NCBI GenBank assembly: GCA_009773555.1
Contig: WSXZ01000002.1
Location: 39,709-103,708, forward strand
Reading direction: 5' to 3'
DNA from: Methylocystaceae bacterium
Lineage (GTDB): Bacteria; Pseudomonadota; Alphaproteobacteria; Rhizobiales; Beijerinckiaceae
DNA length: 64,000 nt
Position 1 is the stretch's first letter, and each line of letters opens with the position of its first letter. A model generated the notes under the pieces. The model saw only the letters and a program-made list of their open reading frames with translations. It was not told the origin of the DNA and did not search any database. This document shows, piece after piece, positions 56,411 through 64,000 of this stretch. The translations under genes and the position numbers were made by a program.

Positions 56411-57169
56411 ATGACGGCGCTACTGGAAATTCGCGACCTCAAGGCCGAGATTGCCGGCAAGCAGATCCTGAATGGCTATGACCTCACCGTGAAGGCGGGC
56501 GAGGTGCATGCGATCATGGGGCCGAATGGCTCGGGCAAATCGACGCTGTCCTACGTGCTCTCTGGCCGGCCCGGCTATAAGATCACCGAGGGACAGGCGC
56601 TGCTCGCCGGCGCCGATCTGTCGCAGATGAGCGTCGACGAACGCGCCGCGGCGGGGCTGTTCCTCGCCTTTCAATATCCGCTCGAGGTTCCGGGCGTCGC
56701 AACGATGACCTTTTTGCGCGCCGCGCTCAATGCGCAGCGCAAGAAGCGCGGCGAGGAGGAAATGTCTTCGCCCGATCTCATCAAGCGCGTCAAGGAGCTC
56801 GCCAAGATCCTCGACATGGACATGGAGATGCTGCGGCGTCCGGTGAATGTCGGTTTCTCGGGCGGAGAGAAGAAGCGCGCCGAGACCCTGCAGATGATGC
56901 TGCTCGAACCCAAGCTGTGCATCCTCGACGAGACCGACTCGGGACTCGACATCGACGCGCTGAAAGTCGTCTCCAACGGCGTTAATCAGTTGCGCTCGAA
57001 GGATCGCGGCATCGTCGTGATCACCCATTATCAGCGGCTGCTCGATTACATCACGCCGGACGTCGTTCATGTGCAATCGGCCGGCCGCATCGTGCGGACC
57101 GGCGGGAAGGAGCTTGCTCTGGAGCTCGAGGAAACGGGCTACGCGCGCTACCAAAGCGAGGCGGCTTAA
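56411..57169 (+). CDS. sufC: SufC, ATPase of the SUF complex
   Basis: 252 residues, ABC-type ATPase: Walker A GPNGSGKS, signature NVGFSGGEKKRAE, Walker B LCILDETDSGLD. It hydrolyses ATP in the SufBCD complex. Spacing 26 bp after sufB with GAGTGG as ribosome site. Confidence 0.96.
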   Translation: MTALLEIRDLKAEIAGKQILNGYDLTVKAGEVHAIMGPNGSGKSTLSYVLSGRPGYKITEGQALLAGADLSQMSVDERAAAGLFLAFQYPLEVPGVATMTFLRAALNAQRKKRGEEEMSSPDLIKRVKELAKILDMDMEMLRRPVNVGFSGGEKKRAETLQMMLLEPKLCILDETDSGLDIDALKVVSNGVNQLRSKDRGIVVITHYQRLLDYITPDVVHVQSAGRIVRTGGKELALELEETGYARYQSEAA

Positions 57170-57172
57170 GTC

Positions 57173-58498
57173 ATGGGCAACGCACAGGCCACTCCCGCTC
57201 GCAAACTCACCGACGCCGAGGCTCGGCTGGCGGAAATCTTCGCCATGCAGCAAAGCGCGAGCGCGCCGCAACTTGCGAAGCTGCGCACCGCCGCCTTCGA
57301 CGCCTTTGCCAAGACCGGCCTTCCCAACCGCCGCGACGAGGCATGGAAATACACGGATTTGCGCGCTCTGCTGCGCGACGTGAAGCCCCTGGCCGCGCCG
57401 CCGGAAGATAGCGCCAAGCAAAGCGCGCGGAATGCGGCGGTTCTTGAGGGCGTCGCAACGCGGCGCCTCGTCTTCGTCGGCGGCTATTTCGTTGCGGAGC
57501 TTTCCGATCTTGGCGACTTGGAAGCAGGGCTGAGCGTCGTGTCGTTGTCGGAGGCCTTGGCCAAGGGCGACGCCGCGGCGATGACGCAGATTGGGAACGT
57601 GGGCGAGGTCGACGATCCGGCCTTCGCGCTCAACACGGCTTTCATGGGCGAGGGCGTCGTCATTCGCGTTGGCGCCGGCGTATGCGTGGACAGGCCGATA
57701 CAATTGGTCTTCGTGGCGGGCGCGCAGCCGGCGACCTATTTCCTGCGCTCGCTCGTCATCGTTGAAAAAGGCGCGCGGGCGACTCTGATCGAGAGCTTCG
57801 AGGGCGAAACGGCGCAGGAATACCATGTGAACGCCGCGACCGAGGTTGTGCTGGAAGAGGGCGCGTCCCTCGAGCGACTCAAGATCAGTCGCGAAGGCGC
57901 CGCCGCCATGCATGTCTCGACCTTCGTCGCCTCACTCGCCGCCGATGCCCAGCTGAGCGATTTCGGGTTCAATCTCGGCGGCGCCGTGTTGCGGAACCAG
58001 TCCTTCATCAACATTAACGGGCAGGGCGCCCATGCCGGCCTGCGCGGGGCCAACATTTTGAAGGGCAAGGAGCACGCCGACGCGACCTTATTCCTCGATC
58101 ATGCGGCGGAACGTTCGGAAAGCAAGGCGCTGTTCAAATCCGTGCTGGACGACTCGTCGCAGGCGGTGTTTCAGGGGAAGATCCTGGTTCGGCCCGGCGC
58201 GCAAAAGACCGACGCGCGCATGATGGCCCGCACGCTGTTGTTGTCCGAAGGGGCGCAGGCCAACTGCAAGCCGGAACTGGAAATCTTTGCTGACGACGTG
58301 CAATGCGCGCATGGTTCGACCGTCGGCGCGTTGGACGAGAATTTGATTTTCTACCTGATGGCGCGCGGGATTCCCCAGGTGGAAGCCCAATCGCTGCTGA
58401 CGGAAGCCTTCATTGGAGAAGTGATCGACGCCGTGGCGACTCGCAGCGTTCGAGACGCTCTATCGGCGCTCGTTTCCGAGCGGCTGAGAACGCGATAA
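57173..58498 (+). CDS. sufD: SufD
   Basis: 441 residues. Contains the SUF core (FGFNLGGAVLRNQSFIN, DHAAERSESKALFKSVLDDS, ARTLLLSEGAQANCKPELEI, DVQCAHGSTVGALDENLIFY). It starts 3 bp after sufC. A stem-loop (58515-58539) follows its stop, which probably ends the operon before the nifB promoter. Confidence 0.93.
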   Translation: MGNAQATPARKLTDAEARLAEIFAMQQSASAPQLAKLRTAAFDAFAKTGLPNRRDEAWKYTDLRALLRDVKPLAAPPEDSAKQSARNAAVLEGVATRRLVFVGGYFVAELSDLGDLEAGLSVVSLSEALAKGDAAAMTQIGNVGEVDDPAFALNTAFMGEGVVIRVGAGVCVDRPIQLVFVAGAQPATYFLRSLVIVEKGARATLIESFEGETAQEYHVNAATEVVLEEGASLERLKISREGAAAMHVSTFVASLAADAQLSDFGFNLGGAVLRNQSFININGQGAHAGLRGANILKGKEHADATLFLDHAAERSESKALFKSVLDDSSQAVFQGKILVRPGAQKTDARMMARTLLLSEGAQANCKPELEIFADDVQCAHGSTVGALDENLIFYLMARGIPQVEAQSLLTEAFIGEVIDAVATRSVRDALSALVSERLRTR

Positions 58499-58514
58499 AG
58501 ATCCCACAACCTGT

Positions 58515-58539
58515 GAGCGACGCATCAATGACGTCGCTC
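58515..58539 (+). terminator. Stem-loop after sufD
   Basis: GAGCGACG / CGTCGCTC with a 9-nt loop, followed by GTTTGCG, 16 bp after the sufD stop. Short T tract, so moderate confidence. Confidence 0.5.
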
Positions 58540-58696
58540 GTTTGCGTCGTGACGTTCCGATTTGGACGTAAAAATCCACGGTAGCTGCTCTTCTATCTGG
58601 ATAGTGCGGCGTCGCCGAAAATGCCTCGACATGGATAACGCGCCAAATGCTCGTCAGAGCGGATGAGCCGCCCTGCGTCGCCGAACCTGTCGACGA

Positions 58697-58755
58697 TGTT
58701 GAATCTATAACAAGTGTCGTCACACGGATTGTAGGGACGTGTTTGAATATTTACA
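58697..58755 (+). promoter_or_regulatory. Two NifA binding sites upstream of nifB
   Basis: TGTTGAATCTATAACA (58697-58712) and TGTTTGAATATTTACA (58740-58755) both fit TGT-N10-ACA. They lie about 55-110 bp upstream of the -24/-12 promoter, the normal distance. Confidence 0.8.
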
Positions 58756-58809
58756 TTGTTGAATCGCGCTAAACAATTGAAATATAACGTGAAATATTAG
58801 TGCTGGCGC

Positions 58810-58824
58810 TGGCATGGTTGTTGC
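58810..58824 (+). promoter_or_regulatory. Sigma-54 promoter of the nifB operon
   Basis: TGGC-ATGGTTG-TTGC matches the consensus TGGCACG-N4-TTGC with exact spacing; it lies 85 bp before the nifB start. Confidence 0.85.
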
Positions 58825-58909
58825 GATCCCTCCGACGAACTGATGCATCGCACCGTCTCAGCCGAGAGTCGGCACAGACGACTTTGCAGCGACAGAAGGA
58901 AGCAAAGCC

Positions 58910-60481
58910 ATGACGTCTCTGGATGTTGGAACGGCGGAGGCAGCTGAAGGGGTTAACGCGGCGGTCGCCATGGGCGACGTGATGCAGAAGATCGCCGAAC
59001 ACAAGGGGTGCGGCACGTCGGGCGGCAGCGGCAAGGCGAGCTGCGGTTCGGGCGCCGGAGAGGGCGATCTGCCGACCGAGATTTGGGAGAAGGTCAAGAA
59101 CCACCCCTGCTACAGCGAAGAGGCCCACCACCATTATGCGCGCATGCATGTCGCCGTCGCGCCCGCTTGCAACATCCAATGCAACTACTGCAACCGCAAA
59201 TATGATTGCGCCAATGAATCGCGCCCCGGCGTCGTCAGCGAGAAGCTGACCCCGGAGCAGGCCGCGAAGAAAGTTTTGGCCGTCGCCTCCACGATTCCGC
59301 AAATGACCGTTCTGGGCATCGCCGGCCCGGGCGATCCGCTCGCCAATCCGGAAAAGACCTTCAAGACATTCGATCTGATTTCGCGCACCGCGCCAGATAT
59401 CAAGCTCTGCTTGTCGACCAATGGCCTGGCGTTGCCGGATCACGTCGACACGATCGCTGGTTACAACGTCGATCACGTCACGATCACCATCAACATGGTT
59501 GATCCGGAAGTCGGCGCGAAGATCTATCCTTGGGTGTTCTGGAAGCATAAGCGCTACACCGGCGTCGAAGCGGCGAAGCTCCTCACCGACCGCCAGCTGC
59601 AGGGCCTGGAAATGCTCACCGAGCGCGGGATTCTGTGCAAGGTGAATTCGGTGATGATCCCCGGGGTCAACGACAAGCACCTCGTCGAAGTGAACAAGGC
59701 CGTCAAATCTCGCGGCGCGTTCCTGCACAACATCATGCCGCTGATCTCGGCTCCGGAGCACGGCACGGTGTTCGGCCTCAACGGCCAGCGCGGTCCGTCG
59801 GCGCAAGAGCTGAAGGCGCTGCAGGACAGCTGTGAAGGCGAAATGAATATGATGCGCCACTGCCGCCAGTGCCGCGCCGACGCGGTCGGCCTGCTCGGCG
59901 AAGATCGCAGCGCTGAGTTCACCACCGAAAAGATCATGGCGATGGAGGTCGACTACGATCTTGAGTCCCGCAAGGCCTATCAGGAGAAGGTCGAAGAAGA
60001 GCGCGTCGCCAAGGTGGCCGCGAAGCAGGAAGAACTGGCGACGCTGGCCGGCGCGGCGAGCGACATCAAGTTGCTGATCGCGGTGGCGACGAAGGGTTCG
60101 GGCCTCATCAACGAACATTTCGGTCACGCCAAGGAGTTCCAGGTTTACGAGCTCTCGACCTCGGGCGCAAAATTCGTCGGACATCGCCGCGTCGATCTCT
60201 ACTGCCAGGGCGGATATGGCGACGAGGACAGTCTGGAGACGGTTATCCGCGCCATCAACGACTGCCATGCGGTGTTCGTCGCGAAGATCGGCGGTTGCCC
60301 GAAGAACGACCTGATCAAGGCCGGTATCGAGCCCGTCGATCAATTCGCCCATGAGTTCATCGAGAAGTCGGCGATCGCCTGGTTCAAGGCCTATCTCGAC
60401 AAGGTGAACAGCGGCGAAATCGAACATCAGGAGCGCGGCGACGCCGAAATCCGTCAGGGCGCGCTCATCAACGCGGCCTGA
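58910..60481 (+). CDS. nifB: NifB, FeMo-cofactor radical SAM enzyme with NifX-like domain
   Basis: 523 residues. Radical SAM motif C87-x3-C91-x2-C94 (CNIQCNYC) followed by [19 protein letters not shown] and a second Cys pair. The C-terminal 110 residues ([19 protein letters not shown]) are a NifX/NafY-like cofactor-carrying domain. It makes the 8Fe-9S-C NifB-co precursor. It is the first gene of the operon nifB-fdx-iscA-TPR-LRV, driven by the sigma-54 promoter at 58810. Confidence 0.97.
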   Translation: MTSLDVGTAEAAEGVNAAVAMGDVMQKIAEHKGCGTSGGSGKASCGSGAGEGDLPTEIWEKVKNHPCYSEEAHHHYARMHVAVAPACNIQCNYCNRKYDCANESRPGVVSEKLTPEQAAKKVLAVASTIPQMTVLGIAGPGDPLANPEKTFKTFDLISRTAPDIKLCLSTNGLALPDHVDTIAGYNVDHVTITINMVDPEVGAKIYPWVFWKHKRYTGVEAAKLLTDRQLQGLEMLTERGILCKVNSVMIPGVNDKHLVEVNKAVKSRGAFLHNIMPLISAPEHGTVFGLNGQRGPSAQELKALQDSCEGEMNMMRHCRQCRADAVGLLGEDRSAEFTTEKIMAMEVDYDLESRKAYQEKVEEERVAKVAAKQEELATLAGAASDIKLLIAVATKGSGLINEHFGHAKEFQVYELSTSGAKFVGHRRVDLYCQGGYGDEDSLETVIRAINDCHAVFVAKIGGCPKNDLIKAGIEPVDQFAHEFIEKSAIAWFKAYLDKVNSGEIEHQERGDAEIRQGALINAA

Positions 60482-60516
60482 GGCAGGCGTCAAGGAACCA
60501 AGCTAAGGAGCAAGAC

Positions 60517-60741
60517 ATGACGCTTAAGATCATCGCGTCGCAATGCACAAGTTGTTCGGCCTGCGAGCCGGAATGCCCGAATGTGGCGATCACCGAGAAG
60601 AACGGCACATTCGTCATCGATCCGAAAAAATGCACGGAGTGCATCGGCCATTTCGACGCGCCGCAGTGCGCGGCCGTCTGTCCGGTCGACAACACCTGCG
60701 TGATCGACAACGCCTATCCCCGTTACCAAGCACCGGCTTGA
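60517..60741 (+). CDS. fdxN: 2[4Fe-4S] ferredoxin FdxN
   Basis: 74 residues. [11 protein letters not shown] and [14 protein letters not shown]3-C patterns, near-identical in plan to the ferredoxin at 53917 but with a longer C-terminus ([13 protein letters not shown]). Co-transcribed with nifB, to which FdxN-type ferredoxins donate electrons in other diazotrophs. Ribosome site AAGGAG. Confidence 0.92.
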   Translation: MTLKIIASQCTSCSACEPECPNVAITEKNGTFVIDPKKCTECIGHFDAPQCAAVCPVDNTCVIDNAYPRYQAPA

Positions 60742-60751
60742 GGAGGCCGCA

Positions 60752-61090
60752 ATGAAATTTACGCTTACGCCGGCCGCACAAAAATTCATCCGGCGAATGA
60801 TTCAGTTCAGCGCCAATCCAGGCGGAGGCTTCCGCTTGATGGTGTCGCCGGGCGGGTGCTCCGGGCTCAGCGCGCTGTTTGACGTCGAAGCCGCGCCGCG
60901 CGCCGGCGATCAGGAATTCGTCGTCGAAGGCGTGAAGTTCTTCCTGCCGGCCGAAAGCCGCCTGCTGCTCGATGGCGTCACGATTGACTTCGCCGATTCC
61001 TCTTCAAGCGGCGGGCTGGTCTTTCACGATCCAAAGAACACGGGATCGTGCAAGAGCACCAGCGGGCCTGTCGCGGAGCATGTGCATTAA
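60752..61090 (+). CDS. HesB/IscA-like protein of the nif operon
   Basis: 112 residues of the A-type Fe-S carrier family: MVSPGGCSGLSALFDVEAAP with the first cluster Cys and FADSSSSGGLVFHDPKN. The C-terminal motif, normally C-G-C, reads GSCKSTS with only one Cys, so cluster ligation may differ (or use another residue). It starts 10 bp after fdxN. Similar genes (nifIscA, iscN) are found downstream of nifB. Confidence 0.85.
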   Translation: MKFTLTPAAQKFIRRMIQFSANPGGGFRLMVSPGGCSGLSALFDVEAAPRAGDQEFVVEGVKFFLPAESRLLLDGVTIDFADSSSSGGLVFHDPKNTGSCKSTSGPVAEHVH

Positions 61091-61101
61091 AGGCGCGCGT
61101 C

Positions 61102-61635
61102 ATGGTGAATGGCGAGCACGCCACTCTAAGCCCCGACGAGAAGGAACTTCTCGCCGGGGCCCTGCTTGGCGAGGGCCTGCCGCTGGAGGCAGAAGAATTT
61201 CTCCATCTCGCCAGCGAAACCTACGCCGACTCTGATACGGCGGAGCGTTACTTACGCCAGGCCCAGCAGTGGGCCCCGGATCATGCCGCGGTGTTGATCG
61301 GCTTCTATCGCTTTTACTTTTACAAAGGCAGATTGCGAGAAGCATTGGAGATCGCCAATCGCTGTCTTGAAAAAGCGGCGCGCGAAAACAACATGCCGCG
61401 GGATTGGCGACGCGCCTCGGCGCAGGACGCGGTTTTTGACCGCTACGACGAAATTCTGCCGCGCTTCTTTCTCTTTACGTTGAAGGGCTACGCCTATCTG
61501 CAGATGCGCCTCGGCGCGCTCGAGGAAAGCCGGATCGCCATCGCCAAGCTTCTCGAACTCGATCCAACTGACAAGATTGGCGCCAAGGTTCTTCTCGGCG
61601 TTCTCGACAGAATCGGCCTCGACGATGACGCGTGA
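61102..61635 (+). CDS. TPR protein of the nif operon, copy 2
   Basis: 177 residues with TPR helices (YLRQAQQWAPDHAAVLIGFY, YFYKGRLREALEIANRCLEK, FFLFTLKGYAYLQMRLGALE). It is the paralog of the protein at 51141. The start overlaps no upstream gene, and its 3' end overlaps the next gene by 11 bp. It may help assemble nitrogenase cofactors. Confidence 0.78.
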   Translation: MVNGEHATLSPDEKELLAGALLGEGLPLEAEEFLHLASETYADSDTAERYLRQAQQWAPDHAAVLIGFYRFYFYKGRLREALEIANRCLEKAARENNMPRDWRRASAQDAVFDRYDEILPRFFLFTLKGYAYLQMRLGALEESRIAIAKLLELDPTDKIGAKVLLGVLDRIGLDDDA

Positions 61636-62341
61636 GATCGACGAAGCGCGCGACTGGCGCGGTTTTGATATCGATTGTGCGAACTGCGCGCATCGGGACC
61701 TGTTGGCCATGGGGCGGTGCGAATTGCGCAAAGCATGCGTACACGACCGATATGCGCGGCGGATTGATCGCTTCTTCAATTGGAATCCCGAACTCGCCGA
61801 CGGCTATCTCGCGCATCCACATTTCGAAGTGCGCGCCATCGCGGCGAAATTCGCCAATCCATTTCTCTTGCCGCGCTTATTGTCGGATCCCGATGAAACG
61901 GTGCGCTGGGAAGCCGTGCGGCGATTGCCTGCGCGCTATCAATGCGAATTGCGCAACGATCCGCATCGCGAGGTGCGCATCCGCGTCGCCACTCTGCTTG
62001 ATGATCCAGACCTTCTGCCGATGATGCAGGATGAGCCGGCGCTGCTGGTGATGATGTTCGATGACCCGGAAGTGGAAGTTCGGCGTATTGTCGCGCAACG
62101 GATCGATGCCCAGTGGCTCGGGCGAGTGTGTCGAGATTCGAACGCCGAAGTGCGCCTTGAAGCGGCGCAAAGGCTGACGCCGGAACAATTGTCGGATTTG
62201 AGAGATGACGCCGATTGGCGCGTGCGCCATTACGTCGCGACCAGACTGAACGTGGAAGAAATCGGACATTTGATCAACGACAGCGATCCGCTCGTTGCGG
62301 AAGCGGCCCGCGAGCGTCTCGCGGGCGAGGCATTGAAGTGA
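61625..62341 (+). CDS. 4Fe-4S cluster leucine-rich-repeat-variant protein, copy 2
   Basis: 238 residues. Four N-terminal Cys (CANCAHRDLLAMGRCELRKA, then C), followed by helical repeats (DPDETVRWEAVRRLPA, DDPEVEVRRIVAQR, DDADWRVRHYVATRL). Same architecture and length as the protein at 54138. It overlaps the TPR gene, so both are translated together at the end of the nifB operon. Confidence 0.85.
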   Translation: MTREIDEARDWRGFDIDCANCAHRDLLAMGRCELRKACVHDRYARRIDRFFNWNPELADGYLAHPHFEVRAIAAKFANPFLLPRLLSDPDETVRWEAVRRLPARYQCELRNDPHREVRIRVATLLDDPDLLPMMQDEPALLVMMFDDPEVEVRRIVAQRIDAQWLGRVCRDSNAEVRLEAAQRLTPEQLSDLRDDADWRVRHYVATRLNVEEIGHLINDSDPLVAEAARERLAGEALK

Positions 62342-62510
62342 TGACATGCCTGCCTTCGGGGCTTCGCCACTGACGCATATCCCCGCCGATCAGGCTAGAG
62401 AGCGCACGGCGAATAAGGTTGCAAGAAGCGCGCTCTGCGACGTGAAGGCGGTGGTTGAAAGCGCGCGTAGTTGATCTGGATGGCCGCGCCGCATCAGCCT
62501 TAGACCGGCT

Positions 62511-63299
62511 TCAACTCGCAGCCCGCCCTACGACAAATTCCAGGGACGCGCCGCCAGCGGTCAGGACAGTCCCGGCCGCCATCGCATCGGCGAGCCTGTC
62601 AAGGCGGATCAACGCGAGGCCCCGATCGCCGCTGTGTGAGCCCGCCACGCCGATTTCGATCTCGCCCGCCATGACTTTTGTTCCGGGAGCCGGAGCTTCG
62701 CCCTCCACATGTTAAGGCGTCACGCGCTTGCGCGCGAGGTTGCGATGCTTCGTGCCGGCGAGCAGGTCCATGTTCGCTTCGTGTGGAAATGTGGCGCCAT
62801 AGGCGAAATCAACCCCGCCTTGCGGAACGCCGGCGGCGATCCGCGCCGCTTCATAATCGTCGCTCGCGTCTTCCGCCGTCGCGCCACGCGCCGCGATCAG
62901 CCGCCAGCCGAGCGTCTCGGAGCGCGGGTCGCGCCCGATTGCCAGCGCAGGAATGTGCGGTCGCGCCTCGCCGAGAACGCAGAAGGCTGCGAGTTCGTCG
63001 CTTTTCGATGTGACGCTCACCGCCGCGCGCAATTTGTACATGCCGAGACGGCGCAGGAGATCCGGCTCCAAGCTGCTCGGGCAATCAAGCAAATAGCGGC
63101 GCGTCTCGCCGTCGCCTTCCACAAAGACAAGGAAGTCGACCAATATCTTTCCCTGCGGCGCCAGCAGCGCGCAAAAGCGGGCTTCGCCCGGGACGAGCTT
63201 GGCGATGTCGTTGGTGACGAGATTATGCAAGAATTTCGTCGCGTCGGCGCCGGCGATTTCGACAATGCCGCGATCCTGCAGGCTGATGATTGCTGACAT
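62511..63299 (-). pseudogene. ygfZ: ygfZ (folate-binding Fe-S maturation factor), deleted and stopped
   Basis: The N-terminal 195 residues (LQDRGIVEIAGADATKFLHN, YLLDCPSSLEPDLLRRLGMY) run to ANMDLLAG and jump to TKHRNLARKR. The KGCYxGQE motif that binds folate-related ligand normally lies between them and is absent (about 16 codons). A TAA stop at 62712 then interrupts HVEGEAPAPGTKV, the normal C-terminus, which continues open to 62511. So the gene has a deletion and a nonsense codon. YgfZ helps repair or assemble Fe-S enzymes. Confidence 0.8.
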
Positions 63300-63545
63300 T
63301 GTTTCTTATGCTCCAACCGCGTCTGTAAGCCGCCGCGGTTTGTCGTAAGCGCGCGACCCGCCGGATCGATTCTGGAAGCAACGATCCTCCATGGCTGCAA
63401 CCCCAAACCGCAAAGCGCGCGCGGCGCAACACGCACGGGGTTCGCCATCGCGCCGCCGCGTCTTCCGAGGAAGCGGACCTAATCAAAACCACCCGTGCGC
63501 GGCCAAAAAGCGCGCAAAAACGTTCGACCGAGTCGGCAATAACTT

Positions 63546-63581
63546 TGTCGCCCACATCACATGGTTGTTAGCTTTTTGACA
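63546..63581 (+). promoter_or_regulatory. Two NifA binding sites upstream of nifH
   Basis: TGTCGCCCACATCACA (63546-63561) and TGTTAGCTTTTTGACA (63566-63581), both TGT-N10-ACA, with centres 20 bp apart, about 80-115 bp upstream of the promoter. Confidence 0.85.
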
Positions 63582-63659
63582 TCGAACACCCCGCCGTCGC
63601 TCTTCCGCAACTGATTGAATTTAAGCCCTGTTCATTCGGCGATCGCACTCCGCAAGTGC

Positions 63660-63674
63660 TGGCATGGACATTGC
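63660..63674 (+). promoter_or_regulatory. Sigma-54 promoter of nifH
   Basis: TGGC-ATGGACA-TTGC fits the -24/-12 consensus with exact spacing, 136 bp before the nifH start. Confidence 0.88.
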
Positions 63675-63786
63675 GAAAGAGGGACCGGCTCGAGAGAATC
63701 GAGGGCCGTCGCAGAGAACCTCTTACTGGGAGTCCTTCTCTAACTCGGCAGCGAAGCAAGGCGCCGCGAGAGAGCAGCGGCAATGA

Positions 63787-64000
<214 letters not shown>

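Noticed and set aside
58769..60493. Long minus-strand frame opposite nifB, and a similar one opposite sufC/sufD
   Set aside because: Antisense to conserved genes without recognisable domains.

Overview
The window looks like a chromosome segment of a type II (alphaproteobacterial) methanotroph of the Methylocystis/Methylosinus kind. The signs are a complete mxa methanol dehydrogenase cluster with a pqqA, a molybdenum nitrogenase regulon using NifA and sigma-54, a usg gene, NepR-like anti-sigma factors and high GC. No methane monooxygenase genes lie in the window, so the genus is an inference.

Layout. (1) From base 1 to about 8396: one end of a Mu-like transposable prophage that continues past the left edge. 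It holds an HTH protein, MuB, MuA, a ParB-like protein and Ner on the minus strand, and the C repressor on the plus strand. A 2.8 kb accessory stretch follows, with a Panacea-domain (PanAT-like) toxin-antitoxin candidate. The terminus carries two 21-bp repeats that look like transposase-binding sites, and it sits 73 bp from a tRNA-Phe(GAA). (2) 8.8-11.5 kb: four small proteins made only of peptidoglycan-binding domains, beside a broken L,D-transpeptidase. (3) 11.6-17 kb: ordinary genes (old yellow enzyme, DUF3617, pentapeptide repeats, diheme cytochrome c, serine protease). (4) 17-30 kb: mxaFJGI, a strong hairpin, mxaRSACKLD, a lipoprotein gene, a divergent response regulator/histidine kinase pair, and a lone pqqA. 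The dehydrogenase is the calcium MxaF type (Asp-Tyr-Ala at the active site), not XoxF. (5) 30-35 kb: usg, a first NifA, Mop, a group 3 truncated haemoglobin and a receiver protein lacking its phospho-acceptor. (6) 35-41.3 kb: a siderophore receptor, two tandem PiuC-like dioxygenases, ExbB, ExbD and TonB. (7) 41.4-43.4 kb: a small general-stress island with two NepR-like proteins and CsbD, with EcfG-type promoters. (8) 43.5-51 kb: mixed genes, several broken or catalytically altered. (9) 51-64 kb: the nif region: TPR protein, second NifA, ferredoxin, a 4Fe-4S leucine-rich-repeat protein, SufBCD, NifB, ferredoxin, IscA-like protein, a second TPR and second 4Fe-4S repeat protein, a broken ygfZ, and the start of nifH. 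TGT-N10-ACA NifA sites and -24/-12 promoters precede several of these units.

The most unusual overall pattern is that five otherwise well-conserved genes (L,D-transpeptidase, mxaJ, a cysteine-dioxygenase-like protein, a 2Fe-2S ferredoxin and ygfZ) each lack a short internal segment, in several cases the catalytic or metal-binding motif. Either the genome or the assembly has lost about 10-20 codons at each place.
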